Positions 15,991 to 25,135 of a stretch of 64,000 nt of DNA are shown one piece after another. Position 1 is the stretch's first letter; the number at the start of each line of letters is the position of its first letter. The position numbers and the translations under genes were made by a program. The notes beneath the pieces are model-generated. The model saw only the letters and a program-made list of their open reading frames with translations. It was not told where the DNA came from and made no database searches. The stretch is from GAS188 sp035949255 (GTDB lineage Bacteria > Pseudomonadota > Alphaproteobacteria > Rhizobiales > Beijerinckiaceae), in contig DASZIL010000033.1 of NCBI GenBank assembly GCA_035949255.1, forward strand, positions 1-64,000, written 5' to 3'.

Positions 15991-18900
15991 ATGGTGAATT
16001 TCTTCATCCAGCGGCCGATCTTCGCCTCCGCGATCGCCATCATCATGGTGCTCGCGGGCGCGGTCTGCTATCGCCTCCTGCCGGTCTCGCAATTCCCGGA
16101 AATCACGCCGCCGCAAGTGGTGGTGAGCGCGCACTATCCCGGCGCCAGCGCCCAAGTCGTCTCGGACACGGTGACGACACCGCTCGAGCAGCAGATCAAC
16201 GGCGTCGCCGGCATGACTTACATGTCCTCGGTGAGCGCCAATGACGGCTCATCGACGATCACCATCACCTTCGATGTCGGCTATCCGCTCAACGTCGCCG
16301 CGGTCGATGTGCAAAACCGCGTCTCGCAAGCCGCGTCCTCCTTGCCTGGCATCGTCAATCAGGGCGGCGTCATCATCACCAAGCAAAATCCCAACTTCGT
16401 TCTGATCGTCAATCTCTTCTCTCCTGACGATTCGGTCGATGCCGTGGCTTTGAGCAATTACGCCTATCTGCAGATCGCCGATCCGCTGAAGCGCCTTCCC
16501 GGCGTCGGCGATGTCGTGATCTTCGGCGAGCGGCGCTATTCGATGCGCATCTGGCTCAACCCCGACAAGATGGCCGAGCTCGGCATCACCGCCGTCGATG
16601 TGCAAAATGCCGTCGCCGAGCAGAATGTCCAGGTCGCGGCCGGCAAGATCGGCGAGGAGCCGGCGCCTCCCGGCACGCCCTTCGAGGTGCAGGTGAACGC
16701 GGTCGGCCGCCTGAGCGACCCTGCGCAGTTCGGCGACATCATCGTGCGCGCGGCGCCCAACAGGGGAGCCGTCGTGCATCTTCGGGACGTGGCGCGCATC
16801 GAGCTCGGCGCGTTGCAATATGCCTCCTCCGCCTTCCTCGACGACAAGCCGACGATCGTTCTCGGCGTCTTCCAGATGCCGGGCTCGAACGCGCTCGACC
16901 TGCAACAGCATGTGCAGGACAAGATGGTGGAATTGGCGAAGCGGTTCCCAAAGGGCATCGCCTACGCGATGCGCTACGACACGACCCGTTTCGTCTCCGC
17001 CTCGATGCGCGATGTGCTGTTCACGCTCACGCAAGCCTTGCTCCTCGTCATCGCCGTGGTGTTCGTCTTCCTGCAAAGCTGGCGCACCACGATCATCCCG
17101 AGTGTCGCCATCCCGGTATCGCTCGTCGCGACGCTCGTCGTGATGAAAGTGCTCGGCTTCTCGCTCAACACCTTGAGCCTGCTCGGCATGGTGCTGGCGA
17201 TCGGCCTCGTGGTCGATGATGCCATCGTGGTCGTCGAGAATGTGGAGCGCCAGCTCGAGGCGGGGCTTCGACCGCTCGCCGCTGCCCGCAAGGCCATGAC
17301 GGAGGTGATCGGGCCGATCATCGCCACCACCGCCGTGCTGATGGCGGTGTTCGTACCGGTCGCCTTCCTGCCGGGCGTCACCGGCCGGCTCTACAACCAA
17401 TTCGCCTTGACCATCGCCATCTCGGTCGGCATCTCGGCCTTCAATTCGCTCACGCTGAGCCCGGCGCTTTGCGCGGCCTTCCTGCGCGCGCGCGAGCCTC
17501 CACGCTTCGTGCTGTTTCGCTGGTTCAACGCCGGCTTCACCTGGCTTGCACATTTCTATGCGAGGAGCGTGCGTTTCCTCATCCGCATCCGCTGGGCGAT
17601 GCTCGCGCTGTTCGCCGCGGGAATCGCCGCCACTTACGCCGTGTCGCTGCGCATTCCGTCGACTTTCCTGCCCGTCGAGGACCAGGGCTATTTCTTCGTG
17701 GTGATGCAGCTCCCCGACGGGTCGTCGCTGCAACGCACGGACGCGGTCGCGAAACAGGTGCGCCAGACCTTGCTGCGAACGCCGGGCGTGCAGGATGTCG
17801 TCTCGATCAGCGGCTTCAACTTCCTGACCTTCGCCAATCAGTCGAACGCCGGCGTCGAATTCGCGATTCTCAAGCCTTGGGATGAGCGTGGTCCCGATCA
17901 GAACGCTTCACGCATCGTCGCTTCCGTGCGCCCGGCGCTGATGCAAATCCCCGACGCCTTCGCGCTCAGCTTCGATCCGCCGTCGATCCCAGGGCTTGGC
18001 GCGACGGGCGGCTTCGAATTCCAGCTCGAGGATCTCACGGGGCGCGGCAGCGTCGCGCTGAACGATGTGGCGCAGGCGCTGCTCGCCGAAGCGCGCAAGC
18101 AGAAGGAGCTCAACGCGCAGCAGTTGTTCACCTCCTTCAGCACCTCGACGCCACAATTCAACTACGATCTCGACCGCACGAAGGCGAAACTGCTTGGCCT
18201 GAGTTTGCCCGATGTCTTCAACACGCTGCAGATTTTTTTCGGCTCGCTTTATGTGAACGACTTCAACCTATTCGGACGCACCTTCCGCGTGACGCTACAG
18301 GCGGACAAGAACGCGCGTGCCGAAGCCTCGGATCTCTCGCGGCTCTACGTGCGCAACGCCGCGGGCGGCATGGTGCCGCTCAGCACGCTCGGCGCGCTTC
18401 GGCCGATCGTCGGGCCCGAAACGGTTCCCCATTACAACAATTACGGCTCCGCCCTCATCAACGGCGGCGCGGCGCCCGGCTACTCCTCGGGCCAGGCGAT
18501 CGCCGCGATGGAGCGGGTCGCCGCGACCGTGCTGCCCGCCGATTTCGGCTATGAGTGGACAGGCATCACTTATCAGGAGCTCAAAGCGGGCTCGGTCGCG
18601 ACGCTTGTTTTCGGGCTTGCGCTCGTCTTCGTCTTCCTGATCCTCGCGGCCCAATATGAGAGCTGGACCATGCCCTTCATGGTTCTGCTCACGGTGCCGC
18701 TCGCCCTGCTCGGCGCGCTTTCAGGGCTCTTTTTGCGGAATATCCAGATCGATGTCTATTCGCAGATCGGCTTCGTGATGCTCATCGGCCTCTCGGCCAA
18801 GAACGCGATTCTAATCGTGGAATTCGCAAGGCGCCGGCGAGAGGAGGGCTTGAGCATCGTGGACGCCGCGATGGAAGCAGCACGCCTTCGCCTGCGCCCG

Positions 18901-19155
18901 ATCCTGATGACCGCCTTCGCCTTCATCCTCGGCGTCGTGCCGCTGATGTTCGCGCATGGCGCGGGCGCCGCGGGACGCCAATCGATCGGGACGACCGTGT
19001 TCAGCGGCATGCTCGCCGCCACGGTCCTGACGCTCGTCTTCGTGCCGATCTTCTACGCCATGATCGAGCGGCTGCGGGAGGGGCGCGAGGCTGATAAGCC
19101 CGTGCCCGCGCCCGTGCCTTACCGCTTCGAGCCCGAAGCCAAGGCCGCGGAATAG
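15991..19155 (+). CDS. RND (HAE1) multidrug efflux permease, AcrB/MexB-like
   Basis: A 1054-residue proton-driven inner-membrane efflux transporter with the 12-TM, two-loop plan of AcrB. It begins with MVNFFIQRPIFASAIAIIMV. TM4 carries the paired aspartates of the proton relay in GLVVDDAIVVVENVER, and the counterpart in TM10-11 is GLSAKNAILIVEFARRRREEG with its conserved Lys. The large periplasmic loops (about 40-335 and 560-870) contain typical porter-domain motifs (QNRVSQAASSLP, LPGVGDVVIFGERRYSMRIW). Substrates are probably hydrophobic drugs, solvents or bile-like compounds. The permease precedes the adaptor gene, the reverse of acrAB, with 17 bases between. No outer-membrane channel gene is adjacent, so a channel encoded elsewhere must be shared. 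Confidence 0.96.
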   Translation: MVNFFIQRPIFASAIAIIMVLAGAVCYRLLPVSQFPEITPPQVVVSAHYPGASAQVVSDTVTTPLEQQINGVAGMTYMSSVSANDGSSTITITFDVGYPLNVAAVDVQNRVSQAASSLPGIVNQGGVIITKQNPNFVLIVNLFSPDDSVDAVALSNYAYLQIADPLKRLPGVGDVVIFGERRYSMRIWLNPDKMAELGITAVDVQNAVAEQNVQVAAGKIGEEPAPPGTPFEVQVNAVGRLSDPAQFGDIIVRAAPNRGAVVHLRDVARIELGALQYASSAFLDDKPTIVLGVFQMPGSNALDLQQHVQDKMVELAKRFPKGIAYAMRYDTTRFVSASMRDVLFTLTQALLLVIAVVFVFLQSWRTTIIPSVAIPVSLVATLVVMKVLGFSLNTLSLLGMVLAIGLVVDDAIVVVENVERQLEAGLRPLAAARKAMTEVIGPIIATTAVLMAVFVPVAFLPGVTGRLYNQFALTIAISVGISAFNSLTLSPALCAAFLRAREPPRFVLFRWFNAGFTWLAHFYARSVRFLIRIRWAMLALFAAGIAATYAVSLRIPSTFLPVEDQGYFFVVMQLPDGSSLQRTDAVAKQVRQTLLRTPGVQDVVSISGFNFLTFANQSNAGVEFAILKPWDERGPDQNASRIVASVRPALMQIPDAFALSFDPPSIPGLGATGGFEFQLEDLTGRGSVALNDVAQALLAEARKQKELNAQQLFTSFSTSTPQFNYDLDRTKAKLLGLSLPDVFNTLQIFFGSLYVNDFNLFGRTFRVTLQADKNARAEASDLSRLYVRNAAGGMVPLSTLGALRPIVGPETVPHYNNYGSALINGGAAPGYSSGQAIAAMERVAATVLPADFGYEWTGITYQELKAGSVATLVFGLALVFVFLILAAQYESWTMPFMVLLTVPLALLGALSGLFLRNIQIDVYSQIGFVMLIGLSAKNAILIVEFARRRREEGLSIVDAAMEAARLRLRPILMTAFAFILGVVPLMFAHGAGAAGRQSIGTTVFSGMLAATVLTLVFVPIFYAMIERLREGREADKPVPAPVPYRFEPEAKAAE

Positions 19156-19172
19156 CAAGGGAGAAGGACACG

Positions 19173-20327
19173 ATGCGCGGCTCGAGAATCATCCTGACGG
19201 GCGTGGTGCTCCTCGCCGCGGCCGCTGCCACGACCGCCTATTTTCTCGATCGCAACCAGGAGAAGGGCGCCGCAGCCGGCGCCCCTGCTTCCGCGCAACA
19301 CGGCTTCGTCATGCCGGTTCCGGTGACGGCCGTGGTGAAGAAGACGGTGCCGATCGCTCTCGAATATGCGGCGCGGACGGAATCGATCCGCAACATCTCC
19401 TTGCAGGCGCGTGCCACCGGCTATATCGCCGCGCAGCCCGCGCCCGATGGCACGGAAGTGAAGGAGGGCGACCTCCTCTACCGGATCGATCCGCGCGATT
19501 TGCAGGCGGCGCTCGACCAGGCGACGGCGCAAGAGCAACGGGACGCCGCGGCGCTCGAATATGCGCGCGCCAATTTCAATCGCGGTGACGAGCTCGTCAA
19601 AAGCGGCTTCGTCGCCAAGGATACGCTCGATCAACGCGAGAGCGCGATGCGTCAGGCACAAGCCGCCGTCACCATGGACCGGGCAGCGATCCGCACGGCG
19701 CTGCTCAACTTGGGCTACGCCGAGATCCGCGCGCCTTTCTCGGGCCGCATCGGGCGAAACCAGGCGCCGATCGGGACGCTTGTGAGTGTCGCCGGCACGA
19801 CCCTCAACACGCTCGTCCAGCTCGACCCGATCTACGTCACCTTCAACCCGAGCGAGGCCGAGCTCGGCGACATCCAAAAGGCCCATGCGGCCGGCAAGGT
19901 CGAGGTCGAGGTTTTGGTGCCGCCCGAGACCGAGGCGCGCCACAAGGGCGAGCTCACCTTCCTCGACAATGTGGTGGACCGCGCGACCGGCACCATCACG
20001 GCGCGCGCCACCATCGCCAATGGGGATTTCACGCTTCTGCCCGGCCAATATGTGCGTGCCCGGCTGCATCTCAAGGATGAGCCCGACGCCCTCCTCGTGC
20101 CGCAGACGGCGCTCGGGTCGAGCCAGCTCGGCAAATATGTCTATGTGGTGGGCGCAAACAACACGGCCGAGCAACGGCTCGTCACGCTCGGCCCCACGGC
20201 CGGCGAGCTCGTCGTGGTGCAAAAGGGCGTGAGCGAGGGCGACCAGATCATCACCGGCAATCTCCAGAAGATCGGCCCCGGAGCGCCGGTCCAGCCCTTG
20301 CCCGCGAAGCCGCAATCGGGTTCGTGA
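19173..20327 (+). CDS. RND efflux periplasmic adaptor (membrane fusion protein)
   Basis: A 384-residue AcrA/MexA-family adaptor bridging the permease and an outer-membrane channel. An N-terminal hydrophobic segment (IILTGVVLLAAAAATTAYFL, about 6-25) anchors it; there is no lipobox cysteine, so it is a membrane-anchored rather than lipid-anchored form. The lipoyl half-motifs (ATGYIAAQPAPDGTEVKEGDLLYRI and IRAPFSGRIGRNQAPIGTLV) flank an alpha-helical hairpin (about 105-170), followed by beta-barrel and membrane-proximal domains (VVDRATGTITARATIAN, LLPGQYVRARL). Its start has AAGGGAGAAGGA upstream. Co-transcribed with the permease. Confidence 0.95.
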   Translation: MRGSRIILTGVVLLAAAAATTAYFLDRNQEKGAAAGAPASAQHGFVMPVPVTAVVKKTVPIALEYAARTESIRNISLQARATGYIAAQPAPDGTEVKEGDLLYRIDPRDLQAALDQATAQEQRDAAALEYARANFNRGDELVKSGFVAKDTLDQRESAMRQAQAAVTMDRAAIRTALLNLGYAEIRAPFSGRIGRNQAPIGTLVSVAGTTLNTLVQLDPIYVTFNPSEAELGDIQKAHAAGKVEVEVLVPPETEARHKGELTFLDNVVDRATGTITARATIANGDFTLLPGQYVRARLHLKDEPDALLVPQTALGSSQLGKYVYVVGANNTAEQRLVTLGPTAGELVVVQKGVSEGDQIITGNLQKIGPGAPVQPLPAKPQSGS

Positions 20328-20469
20328 GCACGAGGTGATCGCCTGTCTGTCAAGACCCTCTGCGAATTTGAATCCGGGGTCGCCAGGAACAAATTCTACA
20401 ATCCGCGTTTCGAAATCCGTGAGCCTGGAATCTCGTGAGCCCTCCCGGTCTCGTCCCGTCTGCTGCCGC

Positions 20470-20823
20470 TTAGATGGCGATCTTGGTTTCGATCAGGTCA
20501 TAGTCCGCGCGCATGCTACCGCCGCCCGGCGCGTCGAGTAGACCCGCCGCCGTCAATGCTCGGACATCCGCGTGGACATTGCTGTAGTCACGCCCCAGCG
20601 CCTTAGCCAAGGCGCGAACGCTGGTCACATTGTGCCTATGAACGTGGTGCAACAGCTCCATCCGTTTGCTGGTAAGAACCCGGGTGAGAGCATCCCAGCT
20701 CTCGAAGGCCAATTGACGCTCATGGAACCTCTTACCGCTCTCGGCTCGGTGCCAAGCATCAATGAATCGGCGCGAAGCTTCCTTTTCCATCGCGCCGCCA
20801 ACGGTGATTTTTACAGTGCTCAT
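20470..20823 (-). CDS. Winged-helix antitoxin-like DNA-binding protein (HVO_A0114/TumA type)
   Basis: A 117-residue protein with a winged-helix domain in its C-terminal half: the helix-turn-helix reads VRALAKALGRDYSNVHADVRAL and is followed by a wing that continues into ADYDLIET. The N-terminal part (KRFHERQLAFESWDALTRVLTSKRMELL) is typical of the DNA-binding antitoxin group that NCBI, as I recall, names HVO_A0114 and pairs with TumE toxins. Its ATG overlaps the stop codon of the upstream toxin frame as ATGA, which is the classical coupled layout. It should autorepress the operon. Apparently intact, unlike the toxin. Confidence 0.8.
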   Translation of the reverse strand: MSTVKITVGGAMEKEASRRFIDAWHRAESGKRFHERQLAFESWDALTRVLTSKRMELLHHVHRHNVTSVRALAKALGRDYSNVHADVRALTAAGLLDAPGGGSMRADYDLIETKIAI

Positions 20824-21111
20824 TCCCCACCACCTCGCAGTTTCCAAACATCGGACCAGAAGTCAGCCATCACTTGCTCGACGCCTCGGAAGACGTAATC
20901 TGTTTCGACGCCCCTAAAATGGCGATGATCGCCCTTTGCCGCGCTCGTTATCGTAGCCTACCTCCCGAACGCCTGGACGGCCGTAGAAGAGGGAATACTT
21001 CAGACGGTGCATTGACGGCAGAACAGGAACCGGAACGCGCCAAAGCACCAATTCGACGATGCCACCGTCATCGTAATCAATGCGCTCATGGAACAGCAGC
21101 TCGGCCTTCAT
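20820..21111 (-). pseudogene. TumE-like (DUF6516) toxin gene with a one-base frameshift
   Basis: Reading from the ATG at 21111 gives KAELLFHERIDYDDGGIVE and then LKYSLFYGRPGVREVGYDN, the conserved start and core of TumE-family toxins. At the run of three C (plus strand) at 20932-20934 the frame shifts: as written it ends at 20914 after ERGKGRSSPF. If one base of that run is removed, the frame continues GKGDHRHFRG and then VFRGVEQVMADFWSDVW, ending at a TGA that overlaps the antitoxin ATG. The repaired protein would be 96 residues, the right family length. Either a genuine inactivating insertion in a short homopolymer, a sequencing error, or (less likely) programmed slippage. An ATG at 21123 is an alternative start. 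Confidence 0.8.
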
Positions 21112-21204
21112 CTGCTTCGCCATATGGCTATAGATACCATATGGTGTCAAGGAACCATAGAGCTCGTTCAAGAAGGCCATGTCATTTTAAGAGCGCCAGT
21201 CGCT

Positions 21205-21783
21205 TTAATAAGGCGTTCCCTGCTTTCGCTTCGCGGCGAGCGCCTCCGCATACCATTCGAACTCGGCAAGGAAACGCTCCGCCGCCTTGTCGATCCGGGC
21301 TTCGTTCGAGGTTCCCTCCGCGGTGAGCGTGCTCCCGATCGTCGGTATCGAAAGCACCGAGGGCAGGCTCGGCATGCCGAGCTCGGCGAGGATCGGTCTC
21401 AGCGCGACGGAGGCGCGCACGCCGGCGAAGCGCCCGCCCGAATAGGAGACGATCGTCGAGGGGCGCCAGAAATATTCCTCGAGAAAATGGTCGAGCAGGT
21501 TCTTGAGCGCCGGTTGGACGGATTGATTGTATTCACCCGTCACGATCACGAAGCCGTCGGCGCGCCGATAGAGCGCCGCGAGCTCCTCGAGGAGCTTCGG
21601 TGCGCGCCCCTTCGGATATTCCTTGTACATCCGGTCGAGCAGGGGGAGCTTCTTCTCCAAGGGGTCGATCAGCACGGGCTCGTGCCCGCGCGCTTTCAGC
21701 TTACCGATGATGTAACGAGCAGCCTTGATCTCCTGACGATCCGAACGGACGGATCCGAGGAGAACGGGTAAGAGAAGGCCCAT
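21205..21783 (-). CDS. NADPH-dependent FMN reductase family flavoprotein
   Basis: A 192-residue flavodoxin-like protein (FMN_red, PF03358). The phosphate loop of the FMN site is LLGSVRSDRQEIKAARYI near the N-terminus, and TGEYNQSVQPALKNLLDH contacts the flavin ring. Members include azoreductases, chromate reductases and flavin donors for two-component monooxygenases. AGGGAG six bases before the ATG at 21783 fixes the start; an in-frame ATG at 21789 lies inside this site. Divergent from a RidA gene over 108 bases. It could supply reduced flavin for a catabolic step, but no partner monooxygenase is next to it. Confidence 0.9.
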   Translation of the reverse strand: MGLLLPVLLGSVRSDRQEIKAARYIIGKLKARGHEPVLIDPLEKKLPLLDRMYKEYPKGRAPKLLEELAALYRRADGFVIVTGEYNQSVQPALKNLLDHFLEEYFWRPSTIVSYSGGRFAGVRASVALRPILAELGMPSLPSVLSIPTIGSTLTAEGTSNEARIDKAAERFLAEFEWYAEALAAKRKQGTPY

Positions 21784-21891
21784 CGTCATCTCCCTTAGAG
21801 GTTCCTCCCTATCACGGTTCGAGGCTCGAGTGCTCCAGGGGACGGCAACGGAATGTCGTGGCGAGGCCATGGAACAACGGAAGGGCTCGAC

Positions 21892-22278
21892 ATGAAGCGA
21901 AGAATGATCAATGCGGCGAATGCCATCCCACCCGCGGGCGGCGGCTATTCGAATGCGCTCGAGATCTCACAGTTCAAGCGGATCGTCTTCGTCAGCGGAC
22001 AGATACCTGTCGACATCAACGGCACAGTGCCTTCCGGATTCGCCGCTCAATGTCGCCTCGTATGGGCGAATGTCGAAGCCCAGCTTCACGCGGCCGAGAT
22101 GACGCTCGACAATGTCGTGGATGTCACGACATTCCTGGCGGATCGGGCGTATGGCCTGGAAAACCGCGTGATCCGCAAGCAAGTCCTGGGGGATTTATGC
22201 CCCGCATCGACCACGATCATCGCGGATATCTTCGATGCCGCCTGGTTGATTGAGGTCAAGGTGGTCGCCGCCGCATGA
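21892..22278 (+). CDS. RidA family protein (YjgF/YER057c/UK114)
   Basis: A 128-residue Rid-family protein. Members with the conserved Arg hydrolyse reactive enamine/imine intermediates from PLP enzymes. Here the fold features are present (RIVFVSGQIPVD, QLHAAEMTLDNVVDVTTFLAD), but the usual R-x(n)-EV region reads FDAAWLIEVKVVAAA with no arginine, so it is probably one of the non-RidA subgroups (Rid1-7) often encoded in catabolic operons. A GGAAGGG site seven bases before the ATG at 21892 supports the start. Forms trimers in the cytosol in characterised relatives. Confidence 0.9.
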   Translation: MKRRMINAANAIPPAGGGYSNALEISQFKRIVFVSGQIPVDINGTVPSGFAAQCRLVWANVEAQLHAAEMTLDNVVDVTTFLADRAYGLENRVIRKQVLGDLCPASTTIIADIFDAAWLIEVKVVAAA

Positions 22279-22435
22279 CGAAGGGGGCGCTGACGCGGCT
22301 CAGCCCTGATAATCCGGCCGGGCATTCACAAAAACCTGATTTGCGCGGACATCACAGGTCCAGGACATGCCAGAGCCGCGTCTCGCCTTTCGCTCGCACC
22401 CGATGCGGCCTCATTGAAACCGGAGTTTGCACCCC

Positions 22436-23197
22436 ATGATCGATCCCGCTTCGCTCGCCGGGAAGGCGGCGCTCGTCATCGGCGGTTCAGGAGGCATCGG
22501 AGCGGCGACTGCGGATCTCTTCGCGAGGGCGGGCGCGAGGGTTGCGATCACGCATCGTCCCGGCACCGAGAAGGAAGCCGTCGCACGCGCGATCATCGCC
22601 AAGCTTCCCGGCAAGGGGCACGCGGGCTTTCCGGCCGATGTCGCCGACACCGCATCGCTCATCGCCTTGCGCGCGGCGATCGAGACGATTTTCTCGCGCC
22701 TCGACATTCTGGTGAACACCTCGGGCTTCACCAAGCCCGTGCCGCATGGCGATCTCGACGCGCTCGAGGATGAATTCATCGACCGGATGTTCGCGGTCAA
22801 TTGGCGCGGCCAATTCGCCGCGATCCGCACCTTTGCGCCCCTTCTGAAATCGTCCGGCGATGGTCTCATCGTCTCCGTCTCCTCGGTCGCCGGAAGCTCG
22901 GGCAACGGCTCGAACATCGCCTATGGCGCGGCAAAGGCCGGCATCGACGTCATGACGAAATCGCTCGCCCGCGTGCTCGCTCCGCAAGTGCGGGTGGTCG
23001 GCGTCGCGCCCGGCGCGGTCGAGACGCGCTTCGTGCCCGGGCGTGGCGCGGAATTCAACGCCAAGGCCGCCGCCGCGACCCCTCTCAGGCGCATCGCGAG
23101 CCCCAAGGATGTCGCGGCGACCATCCTCGCTTGCGCCACCCATCTCACCTTCGTCACCGGCACGACCATCCGAGTCGACGGCGGGCGCTCCTTATGA
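22436..23197 (+). CDS. SDR family oxidoreductase
   Basis: A 253-residue classical short-chain dehydrogenase/reductase. The cofactor motif GGSGGIGAAT is at about residues 14-23, HRPG after strand two suggests preference for NADP(H) because the Asp of NAD enzymes is absent, VSVSSVAGSSG carries the catalytic Ser, and YGAAK the Tyr and Lys. The end (TGTTIRVDGGRSL) is typical of the 3-oxoacyl-ACP reductase-like group. ATG at 22436 has GGAG ten bases upstream. It precedes a NitT/TauT-type ABC transporter by about 120 bases and could be part of its catabolic unit. Substrate unknown. Confidence 0.93.
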   Translation: MIDPASLAGKAALVIGGSGGIGAATADLFARAGARVAITHRPGTEKEAVARAIIAKLPGKGHAGFPADVADTASLIALRAAIETIFSRLDILVNTSGFTKPVPHGDLDALEDEFIDRMFAVNWRGQFAAIRTFAPLLKSSGDGLIVSVSSVAGSSGNGSNIAYGAAKAGIDVMTKSLARVLAPQVRVVGVAPGAVETRFVPGRGAEFNAKAAAATPLRRIASPKDVAATILACATHLTFVTGTTIRVDGGRSL

Positions 23198-23315
23198 GAG
23201 AAGCCTCGAGCCTCGCTTTCGCGCCAGCGGCGCGCGGCAATTCACCTCACGCTCCGCAACTGATAAGAGCAGCCCCGCGGCAGGATCGCCCGCCGTGCAT
23301 TGCGAGAACGCATAA

Positions 23316-24143
23316 ATGAATGAAACCCAAAGCGAGAGCGCAACAACCCTCGCACAATTCGAGCCCGCGCTAATGAGCGTCGAAGGCGTCACGCTTCAAT
23401 ACAAGACGCCGAACCATCTCGTCACCGCGACCTATCGCGTGAGCCTCGACATCCGCAAGACCGACCGGCTCGTGCTGCTCGGGCCTTCAGGTTGCGGGAA
23501 GTCGACGCTGCTCAAGGCCATCGCCGGCTTCCTCAAGCCGGTCGAAGGTTCGATCACGCTCAAGGGCAGGACGATCGAAGGGCCCGGGCCCGATCGCATG
23601 ATGGTGTTCCAGGAATTCGATCAGCTTCTCCCGTGGAAGACGGTGAGCGGCAACGTCATCTTTCCAATGACCGTCAACGGCGTGCCACGGGAAGAAGCGC
23701 GGGCGCGGGCGAGCGACGCCATCACCAAGGTCAACTTGGCGAAATTCGCCGACGCCTATCCGCATATGCTGTCGGGCGGCATGAAGCAGCGCGTCGCCAT
23801 CGCGCGCGCCATGGCGATGAAGCCCGACGTGCTTCTCATGGACGAGCCCTATGCGGCGCTCGACGCGCTCACCCGGCGCAAGATGCAAGATGAGCTGTTG
23901 CAGCTGTGGCAGGATGTGCGCTTCACCCTAGTCTTCGTCACCCATTCGATCGAGGAGGCGGTGGTGATCGGCTCACGCATCGTCGTGCTCTCCCCGCATC
24001 CGGGACAAGTGCGCGCCGAGCTCAACAGCGACTTCGCGCAAAGCGACAGGGATGCGCCACGGTTCCAGCAATTGACGACACGCATCTCGCACATGCTTTT
24101 CGACGGCGAAACGGCCACCCAAGAGAAGGGGTCAAAGCCATGA
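23316..24143 (+). CDS. ABC transporter ATPase, NitT/TauT family
   Basis: A 275-residue ATP-binding subunit. Walker A is GPSGCGKST (about residue 54), the Q-loop is FQEFDQLLPWKTV, the signature LSGGMKQRVAIARA, Walker B VLLMDEPYAALDALTR, and the switch His in FVTHSIEEAV. This sequence context (FQEFDQLLPW, DEPYAALDA) is that of nitrate, sulfonate, taurine and pyrimidine importers. It overlaps the permease gene as ATGA. A cytosolic dimer would power import. Confidence 0.94.
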   Translation: MNETQSESATTLAQFEPALMSVEGVTLQYKTPNHLVTATYRVSLDIRKTDRLVLLGPSGCGKSTLLKAIAGFLKPVEGSITLKGRTIEGPGPDRMMVFQEFDQLLPWKTVSGNVIFPMTVNGVPREEARARASDAITKVNLAKFADAYPHMLSGGMKQRVAIARAMAMKPDVLLMDEPYAALDALTRRKMQDELLQLWQDVRFTLVFVTHSIEEAVVIGSRIVVLSPHPGQVRAELNSDFAQSDRDAPRFQQLTTRISHMLFDGETATQEKGSKP

Positions 24144-25024
24144 GCGACACCAGCATGAGCCTCGCCTCGCCGCGCCCTGAATTCGAGCGGCAGGTGACGG
24201 CACCCGTCGGCCTCGGCGATGTGGCGAAGCCCCTCTCCTTCACCGAGAGGCTTGGCGCGAATCCGGCATTTCGGCGCGGCGTGATCCTCATTGTCCTCGC
24301 GCTAGCCTGGGAACTTTACGCGCGCTGGCTCGCGAGCCCCCTCACCTTCCCGACCTTTCTCGAAACGCTTCAGGCGCTTCGCGACGGCATCGTCTCCGGC
24401 GTCATTCCGCAGCGGCTTTCCGTGACCCTCGAGACGCTCGTCGCCGGCTATGCCATCGGCCTCACGGCCGCCGCGCTTTTCACCACGGCCGCGGTCACGA
24501 CGAGGGTCGGCACCGACCTCCTTTCCACCTTCACGGCCATGTTCAATCCGTTGCCCGCGATCGCGCTCCTGCCGCTCGCGCTCCTCTGGTTCGGCCTCGG
24601 GCGCCCCTCGCTCATCTTCGTGATCGTGCATTCGGTGCTGTGGGCGGTGGCACTCAACATGCATTCGGGCTTTCTTTCGGTGTCGGAAACCTTGCGCATG
24701 GCGGGCCGCACCTTCGGCTTGCGGGGCATGCGCTTCGTCTTCACGATTCTCGTGCCCGCCGCCTTTCCGGCGATCCTTGCCGGCCTCAAGATCGGCTGGG
24801 CCTTTGCCTGGCGCACGCTCATCGCGGCCGAGCTCGTCTTCGGCGTCTCATCCGGTCAAGGTGGGCTCGGCTGGTTCATCTTCGAGAACCGCAACACGCT
24901 CGACACCGCCTCGGTTTTCGCCGGCCTCCTCACCGTGATGGCGGTCGGCCTTGTGGTGGAAGGCGTGATCTTCCGCTTCCTCGAATCGCGCACCATCCGT
25001 CGCTGGGGAATGCAAAACGGTTGA
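24140..25024 (+). CDS. ABC transporter permease, NitT/TauT family
   Basis: A 294-residue inner-membrane subunit with about six TM segments and a cytoplasmic coupling helix region (GRTFGLRGMRFVFTILVPAAFPAILAGLKIGWAFAW, read in overlapping parts around residues 190-225). The long cytoplasmic N-terminal tail (about 45 residues) is typical of SsuC/TauC-like permeases. It begins within the stop of the ATPase gene (ATGA at 24140). No periplasmic substrate-binding protein gene (NMT1/THI5 or SsuA type) lies on either side, so the importer must borrow a binding protein encoded elsewhere. Confidence 0.94.
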   Translation: MSDTSMSLASPRPEFERQVTAPVGLGDVAKPLSFTERLGANPAFRRGVILIVLALAWELYARWLASPLTFPTFLETLQALRDGIVSGVIPQRLSVTLETLVAGYAIGLTAAALFTTAAVTTRVGTDLLSTFTAMFNPLPAIALLPLALLWFGLGRPSLIFVIVHSVLWAVALNMHSGFLSVSETLRMAGRTFGLRGMRFVFTILVPAAFPAILAGLKIGWAFAWRTLIAAELVFGVSSGQGGLGWFIFENRNTLDTASVFAGLLTVMAVGLVVEGVIFRFLESRTIRRWGMQNG

Positions 25025-25135
25025 AGGAGAAGACGGCGGATTTCGCGCTCGTTTGCCGAGGACGGACAAGCTCGGTCGGCTTGCCGTTCCCGCTCGTTTG
25101 CTCTCGCGTGTGCTGCCGCGAACGAGAGCTGCCGT

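Noticed and set aside
16249..17733. A 494-codon minus-strand open frame
   Set aside because: Antisense to the RND permease; His/Asp/Arg-rich without motifs.
20335..20400. A short stretch resembling a tRNA 3' end (TTTGAATCC ... GGGGTCGCCA)
   Set aside because: The supposed T-arm does not pair and no upstream tRNA body is present, so neither a tRNA nor an attachment site is supported.
23906..24139. Upstream in-frame extension of the NitT/TauT permease
   Set aside because: Lies inside the ATPase coding sequence in another frame; the ATGA overlap at 24140 and the family length mark the true start.
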